Positions 8,063-17,692 of a stretch of 64,000 nucleotides of DNA are shown piece by piece. Source of the stretch: JAPHSX01 sp039714395 (GTDB lineage: Bacteria; Pseudomonadota; Gammaproteobacteria; Thiohalomonadales; Thiohalomonadaceae); assembly GCA_039714395.1 (NCBI GenBank), contig JBDLJH010000005.1, forward strand, positions 84,346 through 148,345, written 5' to 3'. The position numbers and the translations under genes were made by a program. The notes beneath the pieces were generated by a model. That model did not search any database and was not told where the DNA came from. It saw nothing but the letters and a program-made list of their open reading frames with translations. Position 1 is the first letter of the stretch; each line of letters opens with the position of its first letter.

Positions 8063-11000
8063 ATGAGTAACTTTCTTGATAGGTTAAAATTCTTTTCCAA
8101 GAGTACGGAGACGTTCTCGGATGGACACGGCATTGCTAGTACCGATGACCGTCAGTGGGAAGAGACCTACCGCAATCGTTGGCGTTTTGACAAGGTGGTT
8201 CGTTCCACCCACGGTGTAAACTGTACCGGTGGTTGTAGCTGGAAAATTCATGTAAAGAATGGTCTGGTTGCCTTTGAGATGCAGCAGACAGATTACCCTC
8301 GCACTCGCGAGGATCTTCCTAATCACGAGCCTCGTGGTTGTCAGCGTGGTGCAAGTTTCTCCTGGTATCTCTACAGCCCGCACCGTATCAAGTATCCGCT
8401 GGTTCGCGGTCGTCTGGTTGATCTTTACCGTAAAGAGCGTGCCTCGGGTAAAGACCCGGTCGATGCCTGGGCAGCGATTCAGGCCGACCCGGCAGCCCGT
8501 AAGAGTTACACCGCGGTACGTGGTCTTGGCGGTTTTGTTCGTACCCATTGGGATGAGGTGACCGAGATCATCGCCGCAGCCAATGCCTATACCATTAAGA
8601 AGTGGGGTCCAGATCGTATTTACGGTTTCTCGCCAATCCCCGCGATGTCGATGATCAGCTACGCGGCAGGTTCGCGTTACCTCTCTCTGATTGGTGGTGC
8701 CTGCGGTTCCTTCTACGACTGGTACTGTGACCTGCCTGCTGCATCCCCTCAGGTATGGGGTGAGCAGACCGATGTGCCGGAAGCGGCCGACTGGTATAAC
8801 TCCAAGTACATCATCATCTGCGGCGCCAACCTGCCGATGACCCGTACCCCCGATGCGCACTTTGCCATCGAGTCTCGCTACAACGGTACCAAGATCGTAT
8901 CGATGGCACCGGACTACGCCGAGTTTGTAAAGTTTGCCGATCTCTGGATGCCGGTCAAACAGGGTACTGATGCCGCTGCCTTTATGACCATGGGTCATGT
9001 CGCACTGACTGAGTACCACGTTAAAAAGCAGGATCCCTATTTCACTGACTATGTGAAGACCTATACCGATATGCCGATGCAGGTGATGTTGCGTAAGGAT
9101 GGCGATCACTATGTCTCTGATCGCTTTATTCGTGCCTCTGATTTCGACAACAATATGGGTGAGAGCAACAACCCTGAGTGGAAGACGGTGGTCTTTGACT
9201 CGAAGAGCAACAGCTTTGTGACACCCAACGGCTCAGTCGGTTTCCGCTGGGGTGAAGAGGGCAAGTGGAACACGCTGCAGAAGAATTCAGCCGATCAGTC
9301 CGACATCGATGCTGAACTTTCCTGTATCGACAGCAAGGACGATGTGGTTACCGTCGCCTTCCCGCACTTTGCTCCCGGTGAAGATAATCTGCTGATGCGA
9401 AATATCCCGGTGCGCAAGCTGACCATCGATGGCGCAGAGACCTATGTTACCTCCGTATTCGATATGACGATTGCGCAGTACGGTATCGACCGTGGCCTCG
9501 GCGATAACACCGCCAAGGGCTACGACGATGCTACCGTTCCTTACACCCCGGCCTGGGGCGAGAAGATCACCGGCATCAAGGCCGCTGATCTGGAGCGTAC
9601 CGGTCGTGAGTTTGCTGAGAACGCATCCAAGACCAAGGGTAAGTCGATGGTCATCATGGGTGCCGCGATTAACCACTGGTACCACAACGACCTGGGCTAC
9701 CGCAGTATTATGAACATGCTGCACTTCTGCGGTTGTGTTGGTCAGTCCGGTGGTGGTTGGGCTCACTATGTGGGTCAAGAGAAGCTGCGTCCGCAGGCAG
9801 GTTGGGCACCGGTTGCCTTCGCCCTCGACTGGCACCGTCCGCCGCGTCACATGAACTCCACCACTTACTGGTATTTCCATACCGATCAGTGGCGTTATGA
9901 GAAGGTTGATGCAGACAGCATCCTCGCACCTACCGCCAAGGGTAAGTACAAGGGACACATGCTGGCCGACTACAACGTGGTCTCGCAGCGTCTGGGCTGG
10001 TTACCCTCAGCACCACACTTCAACAAGAACCCCATCGACATCGTTAAAGATGCCGAGGCCGCCGGTGCTACCGACGAGGCCGGTGTTTCCAAATACATGG
10101 CAGAAAAACTGAAGAGCGGCGATTTCGCCTTTGCCTCTGAGGATATCGATGCCGAAGAGAATCACCCGCGTAACCTCTTCGTCTGGCGCGCCAATCTGCT
10201 GGGTTGTTCAGCCAAAGGTCACGAGTACTTCCTCAAGCACCTGGTTGGCGCACAGAACGGCGTTATGCAGGAGGGTACCGAGGGTGCCAACTCCAAGGAG
10301 ATCAAGTGGCGTGAAGAGTCACCGGTCGGCAAGCTTGACCTAATGGTCGACATCAACTTCCGTCTCAACTCCACCGGCGCCTACTCGGATATTATCTTGC
10401 CGACCGCCACCTGGTATGAGAAGTCGGATTTGAACACCACGGATATGCACCCCTTCGTTCACCCGCTGGATGCTGCTATCGACCCGGCCTTCGAGTCGAA
10501 GTCTGACTGGCAGATCTTCAAGCGCATTGCGAAGAAGTTCTCCGAGATCGCCGAGACCCACCTTGGCGCCATGAAGGATGTGGTCTCACTGCCGATGCAG
10601 CATGATAGCCCGCAAGCCCTGGCACAGCCTCTGGGTCAGGTTAAGGACTGGAAGCGCGATGAGTGTGACCTTATCCCCGGTAAGACCGCACCGCTGTTCA
10701 AAGTGGTTGAGCGTGACTACCCGAACACCTACAAGAAGTACACTTCTGTTGGCCCGCTGATGAACAAGCTGGGTAACAACATCAAGGGTCTTGACTGGAA
10801 TACCGACCTTGAGATTGAGCAGCTTTGTGAACTCAACGGTGTGATTACCGATGAGGGTGTATCGAAGGGTCGTCCATCACTGATGGAAGATATCGCCGTG
10901 TGTGACACCGTCCTGATGATGGCGCCTGAGACCAACGGTGAGGTTGCCCATAAGTCGTGGACGGCACTGACCAAGAAGACCGGTATCGATCACAGCCATC

Positions 11001-11821
11001 TTTATGAAGGTCGTCACGAGGAGAAGATTCGCTACCGTGATATCCAGGCACAGCCACGCAAGATCATCACCGCGCCGACCTGGTCGGGTATCGAGTCGGA
11101 GAAGGTGAGCTACAACGCGGGTTATACCAATATCCACGAGCATATCCCCTACCGTACCCTGACAGGGCGTGCATCGTTCTATCTCGACCACGAGTGGATG
11201 CTCGACTTTGGTGAGGGACTCTGTTGCTACCGCCCGCCGCAGGATCTGGGTGCACACAAGAATCTGCCGAAGGAGCTGGCCAGCAAGCTTGAGGGCAAGA
11301 AGACTCTTACGCTTAACTGGATCACACCGCACTCCAAGTGGGGCATTCACTCCAGCTACCAGGATAACCTGCGTATGCTGAGCCTGTTCCGCGGAGGACC
11401 CTACTTCTGGGTTAATGAGGATGAGGCGAAGAGCATCGGCCTGAAGGATAACGACTGGGTAGAGGCGGTGAATGCCAACGGCGCCACGGTAGCCCGTGTG
11501 GTGGTCAGTCAGCGTGTACCGCAGGGCATGGCGATTATGTACCACGCCCAGGAGAAGAACGTGAACGTCCCCGGTTCCAACACCACCGGTAAGCGTGGCG
11601 GTATTCTCAATTCGGTTACCAAGGTGGTTGTTAAGCCTACCAACATGATTGGTGGTTATGCGCAGCTTTCTTACGCCTTCAACTACTACGGCACGGTAGG
11701 TTCACAGCGTGATGAATTCGTTCTGGTTCACAAGATCGAAGATGCCGATGTCGACTGGTTGGAAGGTCCGCTGACACCCGAGCGCGAAGCGCAACTCAAC
11801 CCACCCGGAATCAAGAACTGA
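8063..11821 (+). CDS. narG: respiratory nitrate reductase alpha subunit NarG
   Basis: Catalytic molybdo-bis(MGD) subunit of the membrane-bound, cytoplasm-facing nitrate reductase, 1252 residues as expected. FS0 cluster ligands are His50, Cys54, Cys58 and Cys93 (HGVNCTGGCSW and RGCQRG), one position off from E. coli. The probable Mo ligand is Asp243 in AADWYNSKYI, followed by the family motif MTRTPDAHF. The N-terminus lacks a full twin-arginine signal, as is usual for NarG. I chose the ATG at 8063 with GGAG at 8051-8054; the frame stays open to 8045 but that start has no ribosome site. It is followed by narHJI. Confidence 0.97.
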   Translation: MSNFLDRLKFFSKSTETFSDGHGIASTDDRQWEETYRNRWRFDKVVRSTHGVNCTGGCSWKIHVKNGLVAFEMQQTDYPRTREDLPNHEPRGCQRGASFSWYLYSPHRIKYPLVRGRLVDLYRKERASGKDPVDAWAAIQADPAARKSYTAVRGLGGFVRTHWDEVTEIIAAANAYTIKKWGPDRIYGFSPIPAMSMISYAAGSRYLSLIGGACGSFYDWYCDLPAASPQVWGEQTDVPEAADWYNSKYIIICGANLPMTRTPDAHFAIESRYNGTKIVSMAPDYAEFVKFADLWMPVKQGTDAAAFMTMGHVALTEYHVKKQDPYFTDYVKTYTDMPMQVMLRKDGDHYVSDRFIRASDFDNNMGESNNPEWKTVVFDSKSNSFVTPNGSVGFRWGEEGKWNTLQKNSADQSDIDAELSCIDSKDDVVTVAFPHFAPGEDNLLMRNIPVRKLTIDGAETYVTSVFDMTIAQYGIDRGLGDNTAKGYDDATVPYTPAWGEKITGIKAADLERTGREFAENASKTKGKSMVIMGAAINHWYHNDLGYRSIMNMLHFCGCVGQSGGGWAHYVGQEKLRPQAGWAPVAFALDWHRPPRHMNSTTYWYFHTDQWRYEKVDADSILAPTAKGKYKGHMLADYNVVSQRLGWLPSAPHFNKNPIDIVKDAEAAGATDEAGVSKYMAEKLKSGDFAFASEDIDAEENHPRNLFVWRANLLGCSAKGHEYFLKHLVGAQNGVMQEGTEGANSKEIKWREESPVGKLDLMVDINFRLNSTGAYSDIILPTATWYEKSDLNTTDMHPFVHPLDAAIDPAFESKSDWQIFKRIAKKFSEIAETHLGAMKDVVSLPMQHDSPQALAQPLGQVKDWKRDECDLIPGKTAPLFKVVERDYPNTYKKYTSVGPLMNKLGNNIKGLDWNTDLEIEQLCELNGVITDEGVSKGRPSLMEDIAVCDTVLMMAPETNGEVAHKSWTALTKKTGIDHSHLYEGRHEEKIRYRDIQAQPRKIITAPTWSGIESEKVSYNAGYTNIHEHIPYRTLTGRASFYLDHEWMLDFGEGLCCYRPPQDLGAHKNLPKELASKLEGKKTLTLNWITPHSKWGIHSSYQDNLRMLSLFRGGPYFWVNEDEAKSIGLKDNDWVEAVNANGATVARVVVSQRVPQGMAIMYHAQEKNVNVPGSNTTGKRGGILNSVTKVVVKPTNMIGGYAQLSYAFNYYGTVGSQRDEFVLVHKIEDADVDWLEGPLTPEREAQLNPPGIKN

Positions 11822-11853
11822 TCCCTGGTTAACCGAGATTCGAGGAGACTAAT

Positions 11854-13416
11854 ATGAAAGTTCGCGCACAAATAGCCATGGTGCTGAATCTGGACAAGTG
11901 TATCGGTTGCCACACCTGTTCAGTGACCTGTAAAAACATCTGGACCAACAGAAAGGGTGTCGAGTACGCCTGGTTCAATAATGTCGAAAGTAAGCCCGGC
12001 ATTGGCTTCCCCAGAGAGTGGGAGAACCAGGAGAAGTGGAACGGCGGTTGGGTTAAAAAAGGTGGTCAGCTGGAGCTCAAGGCCGGTGGCCGCATGAGCA
12101 AGCTGCTCAATATCTTTGCCAACCCCGATATGCCGGAGATCGACGACTATTATGAGCCGTTCGACTACGACTACGCCAAACTGCAGAACAAGCCCCTCTC
12201 TGAGGCGGCACCGACAGCACGTCCGTTCTCGCAGATCACTGGCAAGCGTATGGAGAAGATCCACTGGGGACCCAACTGGGAGGATGACCTCGCAGGTGAG
12301 TTCGAGAACCGTTCGGTGGATCAGAACTTCAAAAATATTGAAAAGCAGATGTACAAGGAGTTCGAGAAGACATTCCACATGTATCTTCCCAGACTCTGTA
12401 ACCACTGCCTTAACCCGGCCTGTGTTGCCTCCTGTCCTTCAGGTGCTATCTACAAGCGTGGTGAAGACGGTATCGTGCTGGTAGACCAGGACAAATGCCG
12501 CGGCTGGCGTATGTGCATCAGTGGCTGCCCTTACAAGAAGGTCTACTACAACTGGGAATCAGGCAAATCAGAGAAGTGCATCGGTTGTTATCCGCGCATT
12601 GAGTCGGGTATGCCGATGGCCTGTGCCGAGTCCTGTGTGGGTCGTATCCGCTACGTTGGTGTGATGCTTTATGATGCCGACAAGATTGCCGATACCGCCG
12701 GTACCGACAATGAGCAGAAGCTTTATGATGCACAGATGGGCATCTTCCTTGACCCTAGTGATCCAGAGGTGATCAAGCAGGCCGAGGCAGACGGTGTACC
12801 GATGCAGTGGATTGAAGCGGCTCAAAAGTCACCGGTCTACAAGATGGCAATGGAGTGGAAGATCGCATTCCCAATCCACCCTGAGTATCGCACCCTGCCG
12901 ATGATGTGGTACGTACCGCCGCTTTCGCCGGTACAGAGCCAGATCGACCAGAAGAATCTGCCTACCGAAGCCGATGGCAATATTCCCAAGGCCGAGGCGC
13001 TACGTTTCCCTGCGAAGTACCTGGCGAACCTGCTAACCGCTGGTGATGAAACGCCGATTATTGGTGCACTGCAGAAACTGCTGGCTATGCGTAGTAATCA
13101 GCGTAGCAAGGCAGTTGAAGGCACGACTAATGTCGCAGCACTGGAGACGGCAGGGCTTACCGAAGCACAGTCTGATGAAATGTATCAGCTGCTCGGTATC
13201 GCCAACTACGAGGACCGTTTCGTCATCCCGACGGCTCATGAGGAGATGGTGCAGGAAGACCCCTACGCCTTCCAGGGCCAGGTTGGCTTTACCGCCGGCA
13301 ATATGAGTTCGCACGGTGAAGATGGTGGCGCAGGCGTTACCCTGTTCCCGGCACGTCGTATCAGTACCCACAACCCCAAGGGTGTGGTACCGGTAGACAC
13401 AAAAGGTAAGAGCTAA
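11854..13416 (+). CDS. narH: respiratory nitrate reductase beta subunit NarH
   Basis: Iron-sulfur electron-transfer subunit of 520 residues, passing electrons from NarI haem to NarG. Four cysteine groups are visible: CIGCHTCSVTC (16-26), CNHCLNPACVASC near 185, CRGWRMCISGC near 217, and CIGC...CAESC near 242-262. The Trp inside CRGWRMC replaces a cysteine and marks the [3Fe-4S] cluster of NarH proteins. GAGGAG precedes the ATG by about seven bases. It lies 32 bases after narG and 12 bases before narJ. Confidence 0.97.
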   Translation: MKVRAQIAMVLNLDKCIGCHTCSVTCKNIWTNRKGVEYAWFNNVESKPGIGFPREWENQEKWNGGWVKKGGQLELKAGGRMSKLLNIFANPDMPEIDDYYEPFDYDYAKLQNKPLSEAAPTARPFSQITGKRMEKIHWGPNWEDDLAGEFENRSVDQNFKNIEKQMYKEFEKTFHMYLPRLCNHCLNPACVASCPSGAIYKRGEDGIVLVDQDKCRGWRMCISGCPYKKVYYNWESGKSEKCIGCYPRIESGMPMACAESCVGRIRYVGVMLYDADKIADTAGTDNEQKLYDAQMGIFLDPSDPEVIKQAEADGVPMQWIEAAQKSPVYKMAMEWKIAFPIHPEYRTLPMMWYVPPLSPVQSQIDQKNLPTEADGNIPKAEALRFPAKYLANLLTAGDETPIIGALQKLLAMRSNQRSKAVEGTTNVAALETAGLTEAQSDEMYQLLGIANYEDRFVIPTAHEEMVQEDPYAFQGQVGFTAGNMSSHGEDGGAGVTLFPARRISTHNPKGVVPVDTKGKS

Positions 13417-13428
13417 GGAGGCATCACG

Positions 13429-13944
13429 ATGCAATTCTATAAAGTGATGGCCCGGCTACTCGACTATCCGGATGCTGAACTGATGGAAAACCTGGATGCC
13501 GTGATGCAGCTGGTGAAGGGTGATCCTGAGGTTAGCGCGGATGAGAAGCAGGTAGTGGATGATCTTGTGACGTGGATGCGCTCACACGATCTGACACGTA
13601 TGCAGCAGGTGTATGTCGATACCTTCGACCTTACCCCTGAGCATGATCTGCACCTCACCCACCATCTATTTGGTGAGAGTCGTGAGCGTGGACCGGCAAT
13701 GGTGGAGATCTCCGAACACTACAAGGCCGCCGGCCTTGAGGTGTCTAACGGTGAACTCCCTGATTTTTTGCCACTGATTCTGGAGTATGTATCGACTCTG
13801 GATGAGGTGCAGGCTCGCTTCTTTTTGAGTGATGCGGCAAAGGTGTTGACGGTGCTAGCCGATAATCTGGAAAATGTGGACAGCCCTTATGGCCGTCTGA
13901 TTAGAGTCATTGAAAAGCGTGGCTATCTGGCCAAGGCCGCTTGA
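13429..13944 (+). CDS. narJ: nitrate reductase assembly chaperone NarJ
   Basis: Cytoplasmic chaperone of 171 residues in the TorD/DmsD superfamily. It holds apo-NarGH until the molybdenum cofactor is inserted and the complex docks on NarI. The all-helical protein begins MQFYKVMARLLDYPD and has the family segment DLTPEHDLHLTHHLFGESRERGPAMVEI near 65-95. It is somewhat shorter than E. coli NarJ. A strong AAGGAGG precedes the ATG. narI begins 10 bases after its stop. Confidence 0.93.
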   Translation: MQFYKVMARLLDYPDAELMENLDAVMQLVKGDPEVSADEKQVVDDLVTWMRSHDLTRMQQVYVDTFDLTPEHDLHLTHHLFGESRERGPAMVEISEHYKAAGLEVSNGELPDFLPLILEYVSTLDEVQARFFLSDAAKVLTVLADNLENVDSPYGRLIRVIEKRGYLAKAA

Positions 13945-13954
13945 GGAGAGAATC

Positions 13955-14650
13955 ATGACATTGCACGATTTTATTTTTGGTGCCTATCCATACCTGGCCG
14001 GAACGATCTTCCTGCTGGGTAACTGGATCCGTTACGACCGTGAGCAGTACACCTGGAAGACCGATTCCAGCCAGCTACTCAGTAACAGCGGTATGCGGGT
14101 GGCGAGCAACCTGTTCCATGTAGGGATTATTGCCATCTTCTTCGGTCACCTTGCTGGTATGTTGACGCCGCATAGCGTGTTCCTGGCAATGGGTATCTCC
14201 GATATCCAGCACCAGTACATCGCTATCGGTGCCGGCGTGATCTTTGGCGCGATGGCGTTGATTGGTGGTTTCATGCTGTGGCTACGCCGCATCAGTAACG
14301 ATCGTATCCGTGCCGCGGGCCGTACACGTGATACTTTTACCATTGGTTGGGTTGTAGTGACATTGATGATAGGTCTCTCTACTATCCCTACCTCTATCGG
14401 TCACGCCGGGCATGGTGATGCAACGACTATGCTGATGCTGGTCGACTGGGTACAGAGTGTAGCAACCCTACAGCCGAACCCTGATCTTATTGCCACCGTT
14501 GATGGAGTCTATAAGCTCCACATCTTCTTCGGCATGACAGTGTTCCTGATCTTCCCCTTCACCCGTCTGGTTCATGTGTGGAGTGTGCCAATTGGCTACC
14601 TCACACGTGCCTATCAGGTTGTACGTGTGAAGCGGGTAGGTCGTTACTAA
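13955..14650 (+). CDS. narI: respiratory nitrate reductase gamma subunit NarI
   Basis: Membrane cytochrome b subunit of 231 residues that oxidises quinol and anchors NarGH. Five membrane helices are visible, with candidate haem-ligand histidines in NLFHVGIIAIFFGHLAG (helix 2) and in KLHIFFGMTVFLIFPFTRLVHVWS (helix 5), matching the two-haem pattern of NarI. I start at the ATG of MTLHDFIFGAYPY because GAGGAGAG (13943-13950) lies just upstream; the frame is open into narJ but without a ribosome site. Last nar gene, closed by a strong terminator. Confidence 0.95.
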   Translation: MTLHDFIFGAYPYLAGTIFLLGNWIRYDREQYTWKTDSSQLLSNSGMRVASNLFHVGIIAIFFGHLAGMLTPHSVFLAMGISDIQHQYIAIGAGVIFGAMALIGGFMLWLRRISNDRIRAAGRTRDTFTIGWVVVTLMIGLSTIPTSIGHAGHGDATTMLMLVDWVQSVATLQPNPDLIATVDGVYKLHIFFGMTVFLIFPFTRLVHVWSVPIGYLTRAYQVVRVKRVGRY

Positions 14651-14658
14651 AAGTAGTA

Positions 14659-14694
14659 AAAACTGCCTGCACTCGCAGGCAGTTTTCTTTTTTG
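14659..14694 (+). terminator. intrinsic terminator of the nar operon
   Basis: AACTGCCTGC (14661-14670) pairs with GCAGGCAGTT (14676-14685) over a five-base loop, followed by TTCTTTTTT. It starts nine bases after the narI stop. Confidence 0.9.
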
Positions 14695-14837
14695 AATAGA
14701 AGTAATCTCAAAAGTTTGATCGTATCGTGGATACGGTTTCACAGACCATACAGGCTTTGTGATTAGTCTCAGCTAACGATTCAGATTTTTGAGATAGCTT
14801 TTACTTTCCCCACTGAACAGATTGACGGAGATGAACG

Positions 14838-15203
14838 GTGCACGTTGATTCCAGTATTCATAACGAAAAACTTCTTGATGTTAATGGTAAGCAGGTACGA
14901 ACTGATAAAGAAGGTTACATCATTAATATCGCCGAGTGGACAGAGGATTTTGCCATCGCCCTGGCTGCCGAGGAGGGGCTGGAGCTGACGGACGAGCACT
15001 GGGATGTGATTCACTATATCCGAGACTATTACCTGGAGCACCATTTTCAGGTACAGGTACGCGAGATGATAAAGCACTTCAGAAAGAAGTGGGGGAAGGA
15101 GCATGGCAATAATCGTTACCTGCACGACATCTTTCCCAAGGGCGGTCCGCAGAAGCAGGGAAATCGGTGTGCCGGGATTCATCGTACCCGTGGTGAACAT
15201 TAA
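14838..15203 (+). CDS. DsrC/TusE family protein lacking both conserved cysteines
   Basis: A 121-residue protein of the DsrC/TusE sulfur-carrier fold, with the family segments DEHWDVIHYIRDYYLEHHF and NNRYLHDIFPKGG. The flexible C-terminal arm reads KQGNRCAGIHRTRGEH. Aligned by eye to DsrC and E. coli TusE, the penultimate sulfur-carrying cysteine is Glu120 and the second DsrC cysteine is Asn109. The only cysteine is Cys111, two positions off. It therefore should not act as a normal TusE or DsrC. As I recall, DsrC homologues without both cysteines have been called RspA and proposed to be regulatory. A GTG start follows GGAG. It is monocistronic between two terminators after the nar operon. Confidence 0.8.
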   Translation: MHVDSSIHNEKLLDVNGKQVRTDKEGYIINIAEWTEDFAIALAAEEGLELTDEHWDVIHYIRDYYLEHHFQVQVREMIKHFRKKWGKEHGNNRYLHDIFPKGGPQKQGNRCAGIHRTRGEH

Positions 15204-15235
15204 GTTTATGGAGAAGTAGCCATTATCCGCTTCAT

Positions 15236-15274
15236 AAGGCCAGTATCCGGTATTTCCGGTACTGGTCTTTTTTC
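15236..15274 (+). terminator. intrinsic terminator after the DsrC-like gene
   Basis: GGCCAGTATCCGG (15238-15250) pairs imperfectly with CCGGTACTGGTC (15256-15267), followed by TTTTTTCTTT. The mismatched pairs inside the stem are few. Confidence 0.8.
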
Positions 15275-15370
15275 TTTACAGCTGCAATCAGGCACGTTAA
15301 TCGCAGCCGTTGTACAATCGCTCCATGTCGGTCCCCCGCTGACCGCACACGAGTAATTCGGAGCAAAATT

Positions 15371-16888
15371 ATGTTACAAGGCCAAGCCTGGGCATTGCCC
15401 ACCCTGATCGCTCTTCTTAGCGCTGCTATTGCCTATCTACTGGCGATGATCCTATCCGGCCGTGCCCGCAAACCGCTGGAGACGGAGTTGGCGGTGATGC
15501 ACGAAAAAGAAGCGGCACGGGCGAGGCATCTGGAGGAGTTGCGGACACAGCAGACATTATTGCAGGGGCAGTTGCAGCAGGTTACGCAGCAGCGTGATGA
15601 GGCGTTGCGCGATGGTCAGGTCAGCAAGGCGCGACTGCAGGCGCTGGAGGAGCGGATGCAGCAGGCGCTGGATGAGATTGCTGTACTGAAGGGTGAGGTT
15701 AAGAGTGAACAGCAGCGCGTGGCCTCGCTGCAGTCTGAAAATGCCGAGCTGCGTACCAGCCAGAAGGAGAGGGAAGAGCATGTGCGTCAGCAGTTCGCCA
15801 GGTTAGAAGAGCATGAAGAGCGACTAAAGAAGGAGTTCCAGAACCTGGCCAACCAGATCTTCGAGGAGAAGGGCAAGGCCTTTGATGAGAAGAGTAAGCA
15901 GTCGATGGATACCCTGCTCAGCCCCTTTCGCAGTCAGATCGAGGAGTTTCGAAAGAAGGTTGAGGATATCCATCACAAGGATACGCGCCAGCAGGCCGAG
16001 TTGCGCACCGAGCTAAAGCACCTGCAGGAGCTAAACAAACAGATCACAGAGGAGGCACACCACCTCGCGAGCGCTCTCAAGGAGCAGAAGAAGACGCAGG
16101 GCAACTGGGGCGAGTTGATCCTGGAGAACGTGCTGGAGCGCTCGGGCCTACGCAAAGATATCGACTATAAACGCGAGGTCAGTTTTACCACCGAGAATGG
16201 GCGCTCGCGACCCGATGCCATCGTCTACCTGCCGGATGAGAAGCATCTGGTGATCGATGCCAAGGTCTCACTCAACGCCTACACCCGCTATGTTAATGCT
16301 GAAGATGAGCTGGAGCGTGAGCAGGCACTGAAGGAACATGTCTCTTCTGTCGCGGATCGTATCAAGGAGCTGGCGGACCGTAATTACTTCGAACTCCCCG
16401 GCCTCAACTCCCCCGAGATGGTGTTTATGTTTATTCCCATTGAGTCGGCATTCGTCGAGGCACTCAAGGGAGATGAGTCGCTGTTCCAAAAGGCGCTGGA
16501 ACAGAATGTACTGGTTGCCACACCCACAACACTACTCACCAGTCTTAACATCGTGCGCCAGTTGTGGCGCTTTGAAGATCAGAACAAACACACCGCAGAG
16601 CTTGCCGACAAGGCTGCCAAAGTTTACGACAAGCTGCGTCTCTTCGTTGAGAGCATGGATGATGTGGGTAGCGCTCTTGATAAGGCGCGGGAAAGTTATC
16701 AAACGGCCTACAGCCGCCTCTACAGTGGACGCGGTAATGTGATTAAACAGGCAGGTGAATTTAAGAAGCTCGGGGTTTCGGTCAAAACCGAACTGCCGAA
16801 ACACCTGCAGGATAAAGGTGAGCTGGAGTTAAGCCACCTGCCCGGTACGGAAAGTGCTGATGTGGCTGATGACAAGGGTGATGATTAG
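15371..16888 (+). CDS. rmuC: DNA recombination protein RmuC
   Basis: Protein of 505 residues. One N-terminal membrane helix (LPTLIALLSAAIAYLLAMIL) is followed by a long coiled coil (about 35-240, rich in E, Q, K and R) and the conserved RmuC domain with a nuclease-like PD-(D/E)XK fold: QGNWGELILENVLERSGLRKD, RPDAIVYLPDEKHLVIDAKVSL and FIPIESAFVEAL. In E. coli loss of RmuC changes rearrangement frequency at inverted repeats; the biochemical activity is not settled. The C-terminus has a short acidic tail. Stands alone between the DsrC-like gene and a convergent beta-barrel gene. Confidence 0.93.
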   Translation: MLQGQAWALPTLIALLSAAIAYLLAMILSGRARKPLETELAVMHEKEAARARHLEELRTQQTLLQGQLQQVTQQRDEALRDGQVSKARLQALEERMQQALDEIAVLKGEVKSEQQRVASLQSENAELRTSQKEREEHVRQQFARLEEHEERLKKEFQNLANQIFEEKGKAFDEKSKQSMDTLLSPFRSQIEEFRKKVEDIHHKDTRQQAELRTELKHLQELNKQITEEAHHLASALKEQKKTQGNWGELILENVLERSGLRKDIDYKREVSFTTENGRSRPDAIVYLPDEKHLVIDAKVSLNAYTRYVNAEDELEREQALKEHVSSVADRIKELADRNYFELPGLNSPEMVFMFIPIESAFVEALKGDESLFQKALEQNVLVATPTTLLTSLNIVRQLWRFEDQNKHTAELADKAAKVYDKLRLFVESMDDVGSALDKARESYQTAYSRLYSGRGNVIKQAGEFKKLGVSVKTELPKHLQDKGELELSHLPGTESADVADDKGDD

Positions 16889-16899
16889 GGTCACGCTGC

Positions 16900-17502
16900 T
16901 CAGTCTAGACGCAGCACAAGCCCGGCAAACAGGGCGTACTGAGATAACAGGTCGCCGGAGATGGTGAACTGGCAGCCCCCGCTGCAAAATATCGTCGTAT
17001 TGCTGTTAAACAGCGTGCCATAAAATCGGGTTTCTACGCGCAGGCCCACCCTCTTCGTAGGCATCCATCTGGCCCCCAATCCCAGACTCATCGACAGGCG
17101 ATTCTCTGCGGCGACACCGTCAAGAGCTGGACTAAAGTGGCTCAGCCCCAGGCCGCCGCTAATAAATCCCTGCAGCTTATGGTATTCCTCTGAGAGCACC
17201 GTTCCACCCAGATGCAGGTAGTGAATATCCAGATCGAAAAGGTCTTCGGACGGTACCACCATGGTGTCTCCTTGCAGCCTGGTCTGTTGCCGGCTGTAGA
17301 AGAGTTCCAGATCCTGATCAGCGCTGTAGGGAATACCGAGGATAAGGGCGCGGCCAGGGCTCTCCTCAAGCTCTAGAGTGCTGTCGCTATCAATGTGGTT
17401 GAGGAGGCCCCCACCCTGGCTGCCATATAGCAGGGTAATATCGAGTGCCACTGCCCCTGCAGAAAACAGGCTCAGCAGGAGAGTGAGGAAAAGTTGGGGC
17501 AT
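16900..17502 (-). CDS. predicted outer-membrane beta-barrel protein, unknown function
   Basis: Protein of 200 residues with a signal peptide (LFLTLLLSLFSAGAVALD) and alternating-residue strands such as LHLGGTVL, GFISGGLGLSHFSP, LSMSLGLGARWMP and YALFAGLVLRLD, the pattern of a small outer-membrane barrel of the OmpA/OmpW size class. Two cysteines in FCSGGCQF may form a disulfide. I do not recognise a specific family. It converges with rmuC, 11 bases apart. Start chosen at the only ATG ahead of the signal peptide. Confidence 0.65.
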   Translation of the reverse strand: MPQLFLTLLLSLFSAGAVALDITLLYGSQGGGLLNHIDSDSTLELEESPGRALILGIPYSADQDLELFYSRQQTRLQGDTMVVPSEDLFDLDIHYLHLGGTVLSEEYHKLQGFISGGLGLSHFSPALDGVAAENRLSMSLGLGARWMPTKRVGLRVETRFYGTLFNSNTTIFCSGGCQFTISGDLLSQYALFAGLVLRLD

Positions 17503-17692
17503 CGATTATGCTCTGTAATGGTTGCCAGGGAGAAAGTGAAGCGACTTATCATCTGTACAAGTTTAGTTCACTCCCCCATATGTGGGCTAGTTGTCGGCTA
17601 TCCGGGGAATATGGCAACAGTGGTTTGACCCTGGCTGGCACGCTGCTAGACTATATTAGATATTCCTAATGCTTGGTGAGAGAAGTGTGCCC

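Noticed and set aside
8084..9109. Long minus-strand open frame (341 codons) inside narG
   Set aside because: It is antisense to strongly conserved NarG sequence, has no ribosome site and no family resemblance; long antisense frames are expected from the codon bias of such genes.
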